From Dipteris shenzhenensis (Eukaryota > Polypodiophyta > Polypodiopsida > Gleicheniales), in NCBI GenBank assembly GCA_047967505.1, contig CM106540.1: DNA of 64,000 nucleotides. One strand, written 5' to 3'. Each line of letters opens with the position of its first letter. The stretch's first letter is position 1. The translations under genes were made by a program, and so were the position numbers. Of the stretch, positions 23,701 to 33,988 are shown piece after piece. The notes below the pieces were generated by a model. The model saw only the letters and a list, made by a program, of their open reading frames with translations. It had not been told where the DNA came from and did no database searches.

Positions 23701-25427
23701 TTATCCATGCTTTGAAAACATGGAGGCATTATCTGTATGGTTCAGAGTTTTATGTGGATGTAGATCATGATACTCTGAAACATTTTTGTAAACAACCTGA
23801 CTTGAGGGGCCGCCAAGCTAGGTGGGCAGAGCTCATGCAGGAGTTTAATCTAACGATTCGGTACCGAAGAGGAAAAGACAATAAGGTAGCTGATGCGTTG
23901 TCTCGCATTATGCACAACCTGAGTTTCACGGTATTAGAGAGTGCTCTAATGACCGAGATCAGAGAAACTCAGAAGGTGGACGAGTTTGTCCAGAGCTTAT
24001 GGCCTAAGGCTCATGTGTTAAAACCCGGGGAAAATGAAAAGGATGACCTGGCATCCAGAAAAGGCCAAACTTATGCAAGATATACCATAAGGGATGGTAT
24101 GCTAGTTAGAAATGGCAAGGTTGTAGTACCTGGTCAGAATGATCTCAGGCAGAGAGTCATTCGACAATGCCATGATAGCCCGTGTGCGGGACATCCAGGT
24201 GTCGAGAAGACATATGATCTCGTGAAGCGAGATTTCTTTTGGCCAAAGATGAAAAAGCATATTCATGAATATGTGACACGGTGTTTCTCGTGTCAGGTAA
24301 GTAAGGCCGAGCGGGTGAAGCCACCCGGACTTTTACAGCCCTTGGAAATACCACTAAGTAAGTGGGAGAGCATTTCCATGGACTTTATTGTAGGGCTACC
24401 TGTAACGCAAGGAGGGTATAATTCTATCCTTGTGGTGGTTGATCGTCTAACCAAGATGGCTCACTTCATTCCGACTAGAGAGTCTATTAGTGCCCCGCAA
24501 GTAGCGGATTTGTTTATTAGACATATATTTCGTCTGCATGGATTGCCTAAATCCATAGTGTCAGACAGAGATGTCAGGTTTACCGGTCACTTTTGGACAG
24601 CGGTATTTGAGACACTAAGGACTGAGTTGGGAATGAGTAGTGGGGATCATCCTGAGACAGATGGTCAGACGGAGAGAGTCAACCAGACTTTAGAGGATAT
24701 GCTGAGAGCATATGTGTCATTGAGGCAACATACGTGGGACAAGTGGTTGCCATTGTTGGAGTTTGCCTACAATGATAGGAAACACTCATCTACTGGGTTC
24801 AGTCCGTTTGAACTGAACTATGGTTATAGACCAGTCAATCCGACTATAGTTGGAATACCTCAGAAAGTGCCTAGTGCCGCGAACTTTGTAGTTCAGATGC
24901 GGGAGATGCTAGCACTTGCGAGAGCTAATATCCGTCAGGCTATGGATAGAGCCAAGGTGTATGCGGATGAAAATCGGTCTATAAGAGTATTTGAAGAAGG
25001 AGAAAAAGTTTTTCTCAGAATTCCTTCGCACTCGAAGTCGTTGACTTCAGGAGAGTGTGCTAAGTTATCACCTCGATACTGTGGGCCGTGGTTAATTCTG
25101 AAAAGAATAGGCAGTGTAGCCTATAAATTAGAATTGCCACAGGGGTGTAAGGTGCACCCGGTTTTTCATGTTTCACGTTTAAAGAAATTTTTACATACTG
25201 GTGACTCACTAATCGAAGGTGTGGTTTTGTTTCAGGAGATAGAGGATATTGCAAAGCGCAAACCAACAAGAATCCTGGACCGAGGAACAATGCAAATACG
25301 AAATCGGAAGATACCCACGGTGTTGGTTGCATGGCATGGTCAGCCTCTATCCGAAGCTACCTGGGAATCCGTATATCAGTTGCGGAGAGTATTTCCAGAC
25401 TTTATCATCGAGGACGCTGATGTCTGA
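20724..25427 (+). CDS. gypsy-1 gag-pol polyprotein with chromodomain
   Basis: One frame of 1567 codons without stops, encoding a polyprotein that would make the capsid and copy and insert the element. Domains by rough residue: gag with RWWIKQQKD at about 154; zinc knuckle CFGCLQRHQWKDC at about 351 (CX2CX3HX4C, one residue short of the usual spacing); protease LFDSASTHNVI at about 458; RT with FRLCIDYRALNN and catalytic FIDDIL at about 803; RNase H ETDASG at about 951; integrase zinc finger (HDSP...H, CFSC) at about 1149-1187; integrase core MDFIVGLP, SDRDVRF and TERVNQ near 1219, 1280 and 1316; GPY-type CGPWLILKRIG at about 1453; C-terminal chromodomain (VLVAWHGQPLSEATWE) at about 1530. The chromodomain places it among chromoviruses, Tekay-like by pattern. 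Gag and pol are fused with no frameshift or stop between them. Confidence 0.95.
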   Translation: MEAEGQSSRVNPSESRAQSTQQISHHAAPTLIGRISILEDALQQIMNQQLQANAGQNEIREMVQALSARPSRIDKGKAPAEPEPSVHSLERARVKVPNIANYRPEKYAGRMTERSSDVIEVWLHKWEEAFAICEIKSDLKKIREATHLFIEAADRWWIKQQKDQVAPTTWEGFKAEFKKHFLPPDEESRAWDAYRSLRQRSLSVAEYTDKFRECVMKITDPLPMSVQLKDYIYGLNDKIKMEVRAKYVNTLDESIAVALNYEDARGRSGGFVQAGTQYEHPRKGGFQRKWVSKTSVSQPSGQTKQVKPVEGPTKTSTTVGVKRKITPMAARAWSKSSLTPEQKEKARKEGLCFGCLQRHQWKDCPLNKDRRTANMIISECDVEMQESPSTEHMQMQLAGPSQRLVPCLLCVSVAKLVTSAPDNILSKPAATGYTAFNDTELIKMKGQVASHDVIVLFDSASTHNVINSKLVKRLKLKTSPSDYAYTVRMADGSSTEVWDQRVTQLELRIQDYTEKLDFEMTKLAHADIALGMAWHSSKNPAIDWKKHVYQFKMNDVLYVLRGEKDIPQGPLVSVMEIRKAQVEFLYLCTASVESVDDSSTSTDVTQSGEMAKLANLITEEFSECFRDELPYGLPPERKVQHKIELIPGAEPVNRPPYRMSFTEEAEVRRQLEEYLKLGQIQPSFSPFASPVILKRKKDDTFRLCIDYRALNNITVKHRYPMARIDDLLDALHGAVIFSKIDLKCGYHQIRIRAEDVHKTAFRSRFGHYEFLVMPFGLTNAPATFVMLMNDLLRPYIGKFVVHFIDDILIFGKSVTEHCEHLRIVFSTLRKASLYVNKKKTILCMVRLEYLGFIITPQGVEMDPKKVAAILTWPIPQSLTALRSFLGFVQFYRRHIKGYSEIVSPLTDLTSDKVPFVWGQNQQESFNTIKQAVVSGPVLKIVDPQKPLFLETDASGIAVGAVLLQEGRPVAFESKKLSPSQRNWPTHELELYAVIHALKTWRHYLYGSEFYVDVDHDTLKHFCKQPDLRGRQARWAELMQEFNLTIRYRRGKDNKVADALSRIMHNLSFTVLESALMTEIRETQKVDEFVQSLWPKAHVLKPGENEKDDLASRKGQTYARYTIRDGMLVRNGKVVVPGQNDLRQRVIRQCHDSPCAGHPGVEKTYDLVKRDFFWPKMKKHIHEYVTRCFSCQVSKAERVKPPGLLQPLEIPLSKWESISMDFIVGLPVTQGGYNSILVVVDRLTKMAHFIPTRESISAPQVADLFIRHIFRLHGLPKSIVSDRDVRFTGHFWTAVFETLRTELGMSSGDHPETDGQTERVNQTLEDMLRAYVSLRQHTWDKWLPLLEFAYNDRKHSSTGFSPFELNYGYRPVNPTIVGIPQKVPSAANFVVQMREMLALARANIRQAMDRAKVYADENRSIRVFEEGEKVFLRIPSHSKSLTSGECAKLSPRYCGPWLILKRIGSVAYKLELPQGCKVHPVFHVSRLKKFLHTGDSLIEGVVLFQEIEDIAKRKPTRILDRGTMQIRNRKIPTVLVAWHGQPLSEATWESVYQLRRVFPDFIIEDADV

Positions 25428-25439
25428 AGAGGGAAGGAA
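25428..25439 (+). other. gypsy-1 polypurine tract
   Basis: AAGAGGGAAGGAA directly before the 3' LTR primes plus-strand DNA synthesis. The gag-pol stop codon lies immediately upstream. Confidence 0.85.
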
Positions 25440-25900
25440 TGTTACGCTCTAGCCGAGGTAGCATGACCTCGGAAGAATCAGTCGACATTTCCCTTATAGG
25501 ATCTATCTTTGTAATATATGTGTTTGCGCTTTATGTAAATGATCGGGAGGGATTAATGTCAAGGTCCTAGGTGAGGGCTGATAGCACCAGACTAGATAGG
25601 TCTGAGACCAAGGGCCTAGTGCAAAGAATGTGCCTAGGGGCAAGGAATTAAATGCATCCCAAGTGAGGGGTGAAATGTTGCATTAGGAAGGCCCTATATG
25701 GATGACATGTGGCATCTAGATCTATCTAGGGATTTGGGGTCTGTGAAGGTTAGTGAGAGAATTGAAGAATGTGGATTTACGTAATTTCGATATAGTTCTC
25801 TCTCTCTCTTGCTTGAAGACTTGGCAGAATTGGCTGGGTGGTAACGAAAGGTGCTACTCCCGTGATCTGTAGAGAAGAGAAAGGCAGAAATTTGTTGACA
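25440..25900 (+). repeat. gypsy-1 3' LTR
   Basis: Same length as the 5' LTR, with two substitutions, and followed by the TGCGT duplication. Confidence 0.93.
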
Positions 25901-26148
25901 TGCGTAGCTCTCGATGAGATCCTTGGGCATGATACTCCTAGTTGACCTGTGGTTGACATGTGTCGACCCATGGTTGCCTCGAATAGTACTCCTGGATGAA
26001 CCCGTGTGGTCAACTCCTCATGTCGTGTGGCTGACTTGTGTTGACACATGGTCAACATGTGGTCAACTCCTGTCGTCATGTGGTCAACGCCTATTGACTT
26101 GTGGTCAATGCATGTCGTCATGTGGTCAGGGGTGTTTCTATTGTAATA
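25901..26148 (-). repeat. Tat-giant 3' LTR, second part, rich in TTGAC/GTCAA
   Basis: It continues the Tat-giant LTR after gypsy-1 and ends TATTGTAATA. About nine TTGAC or GTCAA words occur in 250 bases; TTGAC is the WRKY W-box core. It matches 47744-48000. Confidence 0.85.
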
Positions 26149-26160
26149 GTTTCCCCCGCC
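26149..26160 (-). other. Tat-giant polypurine tract
   Basis: On the minus strand GGCGGGGGAAAC abuts the 3' LTR. This fixes the element's orientation as minus. Confidence 0.7.
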
Positions 26161-26476
26161 ACTATCATTCACCGTCCCGGTGAATAGAAATGGAGGAGGA
26201 ACCTCAAAGAAAAAAGAGCTTACAAACCATTGATATGGTGATGGAGTAGGAAAAGAAAATGGTACAGACCATGTGGTTGGCCGTGCGAGTAATTCCAAAA
26301 TTTGTATTAAAATGAAACTGTGAAAATAAACTGCTGTTTGATAAGGGACATCATGGAAAATTGCAAAAAAAAAACTGAGTACATCCTGAGATAGAACACC
26401 CTGATATTTACATTTAGAGCCAATCAGCCTGGCAAAAACCTAACAGTGCAAAAAAACCAAAAACCCATGTATCAAA

Positions 26477-28859
26477 TTACTGAGGGAGATCATCGGTAGC
26501 CTTCTCCTCTTCCGCCTTCGTATGTAGCTCTGTGGCCTTTTGCTCATTCATTTGCTCTGCCCCAGTCATATGTAGCTGTGGATGGAGTGTTTCCTCCTCA
26601 GCCTCAAGCGTGTCCATCACGTTTCTCATATTTTCATACTTGGCTTTATACCGGTGGTATCACCGGTAGTAATGATCGTTTTGCCCTTGCAAGGTGGACT
26701 GGGAAGTCTGGAGGATGGCCAACTGTGTCCGAAGGTCTTTGAATTCTTCCTCCATGGATGAACGCTTCTTTTCCAATTCAGCCACTCTAGATTCTCATTT
26801 TTCCTGGGCAATCTCTGAGGAAGACAATGACTCCTTTAACTGTGTGATCTCTTGCTGAAATCTGGTCACCTCTGTGACATGCTGGCTTTGCAAAGTTGCC
26901 AGAGCTGCTGCATGCTGGCTGCGTACTGTTGAGCATAACCTGTGGAATTGAAGACCGCTGTCCCCAGTTGCGTGAAAGTGTCATCCATGATACGCTGAGC
27001 AAGATGTAAGGACTTCATCCAGGCGTACCTATCGCTGTAATTCATCCTGTTAGCCAAATTAATCACGTCCCCCAATTCCTCGAACATGTCAGGGAGAGCT
27101 CCCTCTTCCTCCGTAGACATGTTGCCTGAAGGTGCCAATTGATCTAAGTGCACAAAACATGTCGGGGTCCTCAAGGTCTTTTTGTTCTGTGCGAGGCATT
27201 CCTCCTCTGATGCTGAAGTGGCTGATGGAGGATCTCCCGGGGAGGGGCTCCCACTCCGGTCTCGCTCCTGTCTCTGCCTTGTGGTGGTCGTGGTGGGGAG
27301 GCCGAAATGTGAAGTACGCCTTGAGAAGACAGCCCTTGAGAAAGCCCGTGGGAGTCAGGACCCAAAGTAAGATTCAGGTCCAACACATGGTCAGAGGTCG
27401 CCTGAACTGTGGTGATGACTGCATCAGTGAAAGTAGTGGCGAGGGAAGATGAAACAGTTGCAGTCCTTCGCAAAAATGCACTTTTCGAGGAAGTCATAGG
27501 TACAACACCCGTCGTCACTGGTACAACACGGGGTGTACTTAGTGCAATCAGACCCACTGAAACTTTGGAGATCCCTGGTGTGACTGATGGAGATGCAGGT
27601 CCGAGCACAGGCACTGGCGAAGTGACTGATGGAGATATGAGAAATGTCCCTGATGGGTAACCTGTAACAGAATGTACCAAAGAAGCTCTGGGGCAGATTG
27701 CATCAGTTTGCGCTCGTCGAGGTGCCCTCCTTGTTGAAAGAGGAGAGGAGGCAGGAACTGGGGAAGTGACAGTGGAAGTTGTAGTGGAAGAGATGGCAGA
27801 GGCGGTGACAGGAGGGGAGAGGGATGACGAAGGGAGGCAACCTATGACAATGGAAGGAGGGTTGGCCTTCCACTGGTGAAGTAAGAAGGTGAGGTGGGGC
27901 CCACAGATACAGGTATATGTTTCCCGACGCTTGCGGACAGTGTTACGGAAGGCAGAGTAGAAGAGTGAGGCGAAATCGTAGGGAGTGACGGAGAGAATGG
28001 AGTCTAGGGCAGAATGGATTGCCTTGGTGATGAAGAAGTATCCCGGGTCAGAGTAGAAGTGAGTGAACAAATACCTCGCTAAAAGTGCCTCTCTGCTGTT
28101 TTCCTTGAGAACCTTCTTGCACTCATGTCCCCGGTGATGAGGTTTACACGTCGACAAGAAGGACATGAATGTGAGTGAGTCGGTGTGAGGTGGCAAAAAG
28201 GGAAGTGTGGGAAGATGGAGATATGTGGATACGAGACTAGGAGTGAACATATGATGGGAATTCAAGAATCCAAATGTGTCTGTTGCAAAGTCATAAGACT
28301 GAATAAACGCAGTACACATTTGGATGTCCACCGGGGGAAGTGTGACATTATCAAACTCCATGAGAGACATGCGGGTTATCTCATTAGGTGACAAGATGCT
28401 GGACAGCTTGAGTGTGGGATCAAGGAAAGGTTTGAAAACCACCTGAATGATCGAGGAAGATGAAGCAAGGGGTGGAAGATCGCAAGCTGTACTTTGTGGG
28501 GCCAAATCACTGCCACCGGTACTGTGCCCACTGGATGCCTTGGATGGTGTCTTGATAGTACCTGTGGGGGGTAGATAGCGAGAGCCTCCATGTTCTGAAT
28601 CAGAGGAACTCGAAAAAGGAGATAGCTCCTCATCTGATATGATAGTGATCCTGTTGGAGGGAGGTGAATTTGCAGTTGCTCGAGGGCGTTTGGAAGTGCT
28701 CTATGGTGTAGACCCGACACCCTGGTCATCTGCAGTGCGTTTGCCAGGTGATGCCATGGAGGGTGGTCCTGATCCTGTTTTGCGGGCTGCTCGAGCCGTA
28801 TGAAAGTCAACGAATAGAGTATCTCGGGGTAACTTGTGGCGAGGGGCACGAGGAGGCAT
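26477..28859 (-). pseudogene. Extra ORF of Tat-giant downstream of pol: Ser/Pro-rich protein with C-terminal coiled coil
   Basis: Not matched to a known family with confidence. From the ATG at 28859 (minus) one frame runs to 27171, broken only by TAG at 28701-28703. It begins basic (PPRAPRHKLPRD), then a globular part (ITRMSLMEFDNV, HHMFTPSLVSTYLHLPTLP, LARYLFTHFYSDPGYFF, DFASLFYSAFRNTVRKRRET), then a long Ser/Thr/Pro/Val-rich spacer. A frame change near 27171 leads to a 100-residue part (EELGDVINLANRMNYSDRY) and a heptad-like coiled coil (ITQLKESLSSSE, SRVAELEKKRSSMEEEFKDL), which has two TGA codons where Arg would fit, and ends at TAA 26477-26479. The globular part loosely recalls gag-like or plant-mobile-domain proteins of Athila/Tat elements. 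It could instead be a captured host gene. Confidence 0.6.
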
Positions 28860-30560
28860 GAACGACGCTCCCTATGGAGAGGCAAAGAGCGAGGAGGTGG
28901 TGTTGATGTCGAGGTATGGAGAGGCAAGGACTGAAGAGGGGGTGCTGATGTCGAGGCCCACAAGATAAGAGGTTTGGTGAGGCAAGGACTGAAGAGGGGG
29001 TGCTGATGTCGAGGCCCACAAGATAAGAGGTCTGCTGAGGCAAGGACTGAAGAGGGGGTGCTGATGTTGAGGCCAACAAGATAGGAGCCTGTGGTCGGAA
29101 AGGCCTGTCAAGACCCGGGAGAGGAGTGTGACAGATTGATTGGAGAAAGAATTAGTAGCCAGGAAGGGAGTGGTAGGAGAGGGAGAGGGAGGGGGTTGCG
29201 TTGATATGAGGGAGGCATGGTTGGGGGGGGTTGCGTTGAAGCAGAGGCAGGAGTGGGAGGGGGGGTGCTTGCAGGAGAGGGAGGAGGGGTAGGGGGATGT
29301 GCGTTGCAGGAGAGGCAGGAGTGGGAGGGGGGGGGTGCGTTGAAGGAGAGGGAGGAGTGGGAGGGGGGGGTGCGTTGCAGGAGAGGGAGGAGAGGGAGGG
29401 GCGGTTGCGTTGAAAGAGAAGTAGGGGGGGTTGCATTGAAAGAGAGGCCTGAGTGGGAGGGGGGGGTGTGTTGTAGGAGAGGGAGGAGGGGTAAGGGGGG
29501 TGCGTTGCAAGAGAGGGAGGAGGGGTAGGGGGTTTGTGTTGAAAGAGGAGGGGTTGGCAGGTAGAGGGAGAGGGAGAGGCGCATAGGGGGGGTATGTAGA
29601 GGGGAGGGGGAGGCGGGTGAGGGGAACGTAGAAGGTGGCGGGAGGGGGTGTGTAGAGGGCTGCGGAGAGGGTGGCGGGTAGGTGGGTGTAGAGGGGTACG
29701 TAGAGGGTGGTGATTAGGGGGCTGCATAGAGGGTAGGGGAGGCTGGTGAGGGGGTGCTCACTGGTAGAAGGGGGAGCTACGTAGAGGGTGGTGAGAGGGG
29801 GTGGCATAGAGAGGCTATGAGGGTGCATGGAGAGGAGCTGAAGATAGAGAGGAGGAGGAAGTAAAGGCCCAAGGAGGAGATGATGGAAGGCCCAAGGATG
29901 GCGGAAGCAGATGGAAGAGGAGCTGGAGTAAGAGATGTGGTAGAGGAGATGGCGCATAGGGGGGGTATGTAGAGGGGAGGGGGAGGCGGGTGAGGGGAAC
30001 GTAGAAGGTGGCGGGAGGGGGTGCGTAGAGGGCTGCGCAGAGGGTGGCAGGTAGGTGGGTGTAGAGGGGTACGTAGAGGGTGGTGATTATTGACTGGTAG
30101 AAGGGGGAGCTACGTAGAGGGTAGTGAGAGGGGGTGGCATAGAGAGGCTATGAGGGTGCATGGAGAGGAGCTAAAGATAGAGAGCAGGGGGTGGCATAGA
30201 GAGGCTATGAGGGTGCATGGAGAGGAGCTAAAGATAGAGCTAAAGATAGAGAGGCTATGACGGTGCATGGAGAGGAGCTAAAGATGATGGAAGGCCCAAG
30301 GATGGCGGAAGCAGATGGAAGAGGAGTTGGAGCAAGAGATGTGGTAGAGGAGATGGCACTAGCAGGAGGCGTGCAAGGCTGGAGTGGATAGAGGTGACAA
30401 AAGAAAGGGTGATACATAGGGGGGAGGATTGTCAAAAAGCAAGAGAAAAGTTGACAAAAAAGAAAGAAAGCTAAAATTAGCAGGGTGCTAAAAACAGCGC
30501 TTTTGAGTGTAATGTGTGAGGGGGTGGAGAGAACCGATGGAGGGGAGAGAGCCAAAAATC
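28860..30560. repeat. G-rich tandem repeats of Tat-giant 3' region
   Basis: Several arrays: about 60-bp units (GGCAAGGACTGAAGAGGGGG) three times at 28921-29095; about 40-bp units (GTTGCAGGAGAGGGAGGAG) over 29160-29560; and a block (CGCATAGGGGGGGTATGTAG onward) at 29578-29720 repeated at 29950-30090. Minus-strand open frames here are Pro/Leu/Ser strings produced by the repeats. Confidence 0.8.
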
Positions 30561-32070
30561 AAAACCGCCAAACTTAACCGAATCCACCAAAAATAGCATA
30601 TTTGTCAAATTTAGCATATTCTCCAAATTTAGTGAAGTGCTAAAAATTAGTTGGAAGTGCATCGCAAGGATGATGGAAGATGGAAAGAGAAGGTTTTGGT
30701 AAGAGAGAGAGATGGAGTGTGACAAAGGGTGGAGAGAGAAAGTATTGGTAGGAGAGAGATGGGAGAGTGACTTAGGGTGGAGAGAGAAGGTGTCTGCAAG
30801 AGAGAGGTAGAGGTGGACAGAGGGTGGAAAGGGAATGAGTTTGTAAGAGAGAGGTAGAGGTGGACAGAGGGTGAAAAGAGAAGGGTTTTGTAAGAGAGAG
30901 GGGGGGTTGGACATACGGTGGAAAGGAAAGGAGTTTGTAAGAGAGAGGTGGGGGTGGAAAGGGAAGGTGTTTGTAAGAGAGAGGTAGGGGGTGGACATAG
31001 GGTGGAAAGGGAAGGAGTTTGTAAGAGAGAGATAGGGGGTTGGACATAGGGTGGAAAGGGAAGGACTTTGTAAGAGAGAGGTAGGGTGTCGATAGAGGGT
31101 GGAAAGAGAAGGGGTTTATAAGAGAGAGGTGGGGGGTGGAAAGGGAAGGGTTTTATAAGAGAGAGGTACGAGGTGGACAAAGGGTGGAGAGAGAAGGGGT
31201 TTGTAAGAGAGAGGTGGGGGTTGGACATAGGGTGGAAAGGGAAGGGTTTTGTAAGAGAGAGGTAGAGGTGGATAGAGGGTGGAAAGAGAAGGAGTTTGTA
31301 AGAGAGAGGTAGGGGGTGGACAGAGGGTGGAAAGAGAAGGGGTTTGTAAGAGAGAGATGGGGAGTTGGATATAGGGTGGAAAGGGAAGGGATTTGTAAGA
31401 GAGACGTGGGGGGTTGGATAGGAAGTGGAAAGGGAAGGATTTTATAAGGGAGAGGTAGAGGTGGACAGAGGGTGGAAAGAGGAGTTTGTAAGAGAGAGGT
31501 AGGGGGTGGACAGAGGGTGGAAAGAGGAGTTTATAAGACAGAGGTAGGAGGTGGACAGAGGGGGGAAATGGAAGGATTTTGTAAGAGAGCGGTAGGGGTT
31601 GGATAGAGGGTGGAAAGGGAAGGAGAAAGTGACACAGGAGGAATGTCGCACTTAGAGAGAGAAAGTGGTACGGGGTGAAAAAGGGACGTCACATTTAGAG
31701 AGAGAAAGTGGCATGGGGTGAAAAGGGGAGATTGCACTTAGAGGGAGGTCTCACTTAGAGAGAGAAAGTTGCACGGGATAAAAAGGGAGGCCTCACTTAG
31801 AGAGAGAAAGTGGCACAGGGTGAAAAAGGGAGGTCGCATTTAGAGAGAGAAAGTAACATGGAGTGAAAAGGGGAGGCCGCACTTAGAGAGAGAAAGTGAC
31901 ACTGGGTGGAAAGAGGACCCATGTAGAGAGAGAAAGTGGCATCAGGTGCAGAGAGGAGGACCCATGTAGAGAGAGAAAGTGGCACCAGGTGGAGAGAGGA
32001 GGGCCCTTGTAGAGAGAGAAAGTGGCTCTCAGAAGGAGAAGATGTCACTAGGAAAGGAGAAGGCAAGAGT
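30561..32070. repeat. Two minisatellites of Tat-giant 3' region
   Basis: 30660-31620 repeats a unit of about 47 bp (GGTGGAAAGGGAAGGAGTTTGTAAGAGAGAGG type), roughly 20 times. 31625-32050 repeats a unit of about 40-50 bp (TTAGAGAGAGAAAGTGGCAC). The arrays lie between pol and the extra ORF. Tandem repeats in the untranslated 3' region are known for Tat/Ogre-like elements. Confidence 0.82.
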
Positions 32071-32099
32071 GTATATACAAGGACTAGGAGGGTGTTTCC

Positions 32100-33640
32100 T
32101 CATTGATCATGGTACCTCTTGATGCGTGACTCATTCACTGGTGCAGGTAAGAGTCTGCCTTCCAAAGTGGCCAAGTAGATTCGCCACTTGGGATAAGCTT
32201 GGCAATGAAAAATAGGCTTGTCCAACCATTTACAAACTTAGGTTTGTGTTTGAGAAACTTACTGGAATACAAGAGTACCCAACTTTGAAATCCCTTTTTT
32301 GAGGTTCCGGTCATGCCAAGCTTTCTGTCGTTTCTGCCACACTTCTTGAGCGAAGACAGCTTCACGTCATGCTCTACTAGTGCCTCCAAATCCAACAAGA
32401 GTTCCATTGTGCAGGCTTCAAAGTTGTCAATTTTGTATGGAAGAACCTTGTGGGTGTCAAGATGAAAAACCATGTGGTGTCAAGCTGAAATTCATAAGGC
32501 ATGACGGCCTCCAGTCCATAGACCAGCTCGAAGGGTGAATACCTAGTACTCGCCTTATAAGCCGTTCGGTAGGAAAATAAAGCAGCTGGAAGTATATCAT
32601 CCCAATCTGCTAAAGAACGTAGGCAAAGACGATGCATGATCCCGCACATTGTGTGATTTGAGCTCTCAGCTAGACCATTGGCACGGGTGTCATTTAGAAA
32701 GTGAGATCCACTATCACTCATCAACTCAATAGGACAGCCAAATCGAGAGATGATCTGGTCATACAGAAATGTGGCTACTACCTGGGCTTTATAGTTTTTG
32801 ATTGCCTTGGCTTTGACCCACTTTGTTCCATAGTCGGTGGCAAGCAGAGCATACTTGTTCCCTCGGCGTGTGGCAGGAGAGATGGGTCCAATGAAATTAA
32901 ATCCCCAACGATAGAAGGGGGGCACCGGAGTGAATGGTTTGAGAGGAAGGTACTCGCGCCTTGTAGGCTTGGGGTGTGCTTGTTGACATGAATCACATCG
33001 GGTCACATGAGCATGGCAGTCGCGGAAGAGCTTGGGCCACGAGAACCCCGCATGCATGATCTTTTGAGCAGTAGCATCTGAGGCCATATGCCCTCCACCT
33101 ATGCCAGCGTGTGTCTCGTCAAGAATGGATTGTGTGTCGTGGGGGAGCACACACCGTCTCAAGATCTGGTCCTTCCCGAGCTTGTATAATTGACTTGCAA
33201 TCAACTTAAAAGGAGCAGCTTGAAGGATCCGCTTGCGTTTCTTTGTTGGAGTTAGACCTGGAGGAAAGCCACTTGTAGACAAGAGGTGTATAGTGTTGGC
33301 ATACCATGGTGGGAAGCAGTCCACCACAAATAGGCATTCATCAGGTAGTGCCGTCACCTTGAAACGGCCCGCAACGGGTAATTCATCGGTGATACCACTA
33401 GCTGGTTTCCCGGAATGTAACCTGGACAAGTGGTCTACAGGTTGATGCAGTCTGCCAGTCCTCACCACAATGTCGAATTTAAATTCTTGAAAAAGAAGAA
33501 TCCATATGCTTAATCGGCCACCAAGAGTAGGTTTATTCAATAAATACTGAAGAGCTTGATGATTAGTGATGATCACAAACTTGTTGCCCAAGAGGTAGTG
33601 ATGATACTTGGTCATGGCATAAACCATGCCGAGGCCCTCC
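32100..33640 (-). pseudogene. Tat-giant RNase H to integrase
   Basis: Minus strand: RNase H (MVYAMTKYHHYLLGNKFVI, THQALQYLLNKP type), integrase zinc finger (HAGIGGGH...CDSC), integrase core and C-terminus (WHDRNLKKG and GRLLP-like words in shifted frames). Defects: the first catalytic Asp is Asn (GFNFIGPI), the second block reads SDSGSHFLND, and about 40 residues are missing before the NGLAESSN block that holds the catalytic Glu. The upstream RT is absent because copia-A begins at 33641 inside RNase H and the frame does not resume on the other side. Confidence 0.85.
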
Positions 33641-33988
33641 TGACAAAATATGAAGAGGGGAGAGGAGAAGAGTGGAGATGAGGAGAGAGGGCACAGCTAG
33701 AGAGCACACCACAAATGACTAACTGTACACTAGAATTAGTTGAAAAAATAGAATATATACAAACTCTTTTAGGGTTAGGGTTAGGGGATCTAACCCTTTC
33801 CTTTATAGCACTCTATAAGGTTAGTGCTATGCACATATGATCACGTGATGGTGCTATGCACACATGATCACATGATGTTGAGCGTGAACTCTCAACACCT
33901 TCCCTCAAGATCAACATCATGAAGTAGGCCTTCCCTCAAGATGATGATTCTGGGGAATCGAAGAAGGACTGAGCATTACATTCCATCA
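33641..33988 (-). repeat. copia-A 3' LTR (348 bp)
   Basis: Plus-strand ends TGACAAAATATG and CATTCCATCA. It contains a GGGTTAGGGTTAGGGG telomere-like word. The pol stop codon TGA is formed by the first three bases of this LTR on the minus strand. Confidence 0.85.

Larger units (their letters stand above)
19337..25900 (+). mobile_element. Intact chromovirus 'gypsy-1' (Ty3), TSD TGCGT
   Basis: A complete 6564-bp element: 461-bp LTRs (19337-19797 and 25440-25900) starting TGTTACG and ending TTGACA, PBS at 19800-19811, a 926-bp leader, a single gag-pol frame, PPT before the 3' LTR, and a TGCGT duplication at 19332-19336 and 25901-25905. By direct reading the two LTRs differ at only two positions (one C/G, one C/T), implying a recent insertion. 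The target is the 3' LTR of Tat-giant, and the empty homologous site is visible at 47744-47748. Confidence 0.95.

Noticed and set aside
27132-27660. Plus-strand frames opposite the Tat extra ORF
   Set aside because: Mirror frames of the minus-strand coding sequence with no motif of their own.
29108-29957. Long Pro/Leu/Ser-rich frames (up to about 360 codons) on the minus strand
   Set aside because: They coincide with G-rich tandem repeats, overlap in several frames and show no domain. Their openness follows from composition.
30660-32050. CRISPR-like regular repeats
   Set aside because: Repeat units are directly adjacent and degenerate with no unique spacers, and the context is a plant retroelement. 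These are minisatellites.
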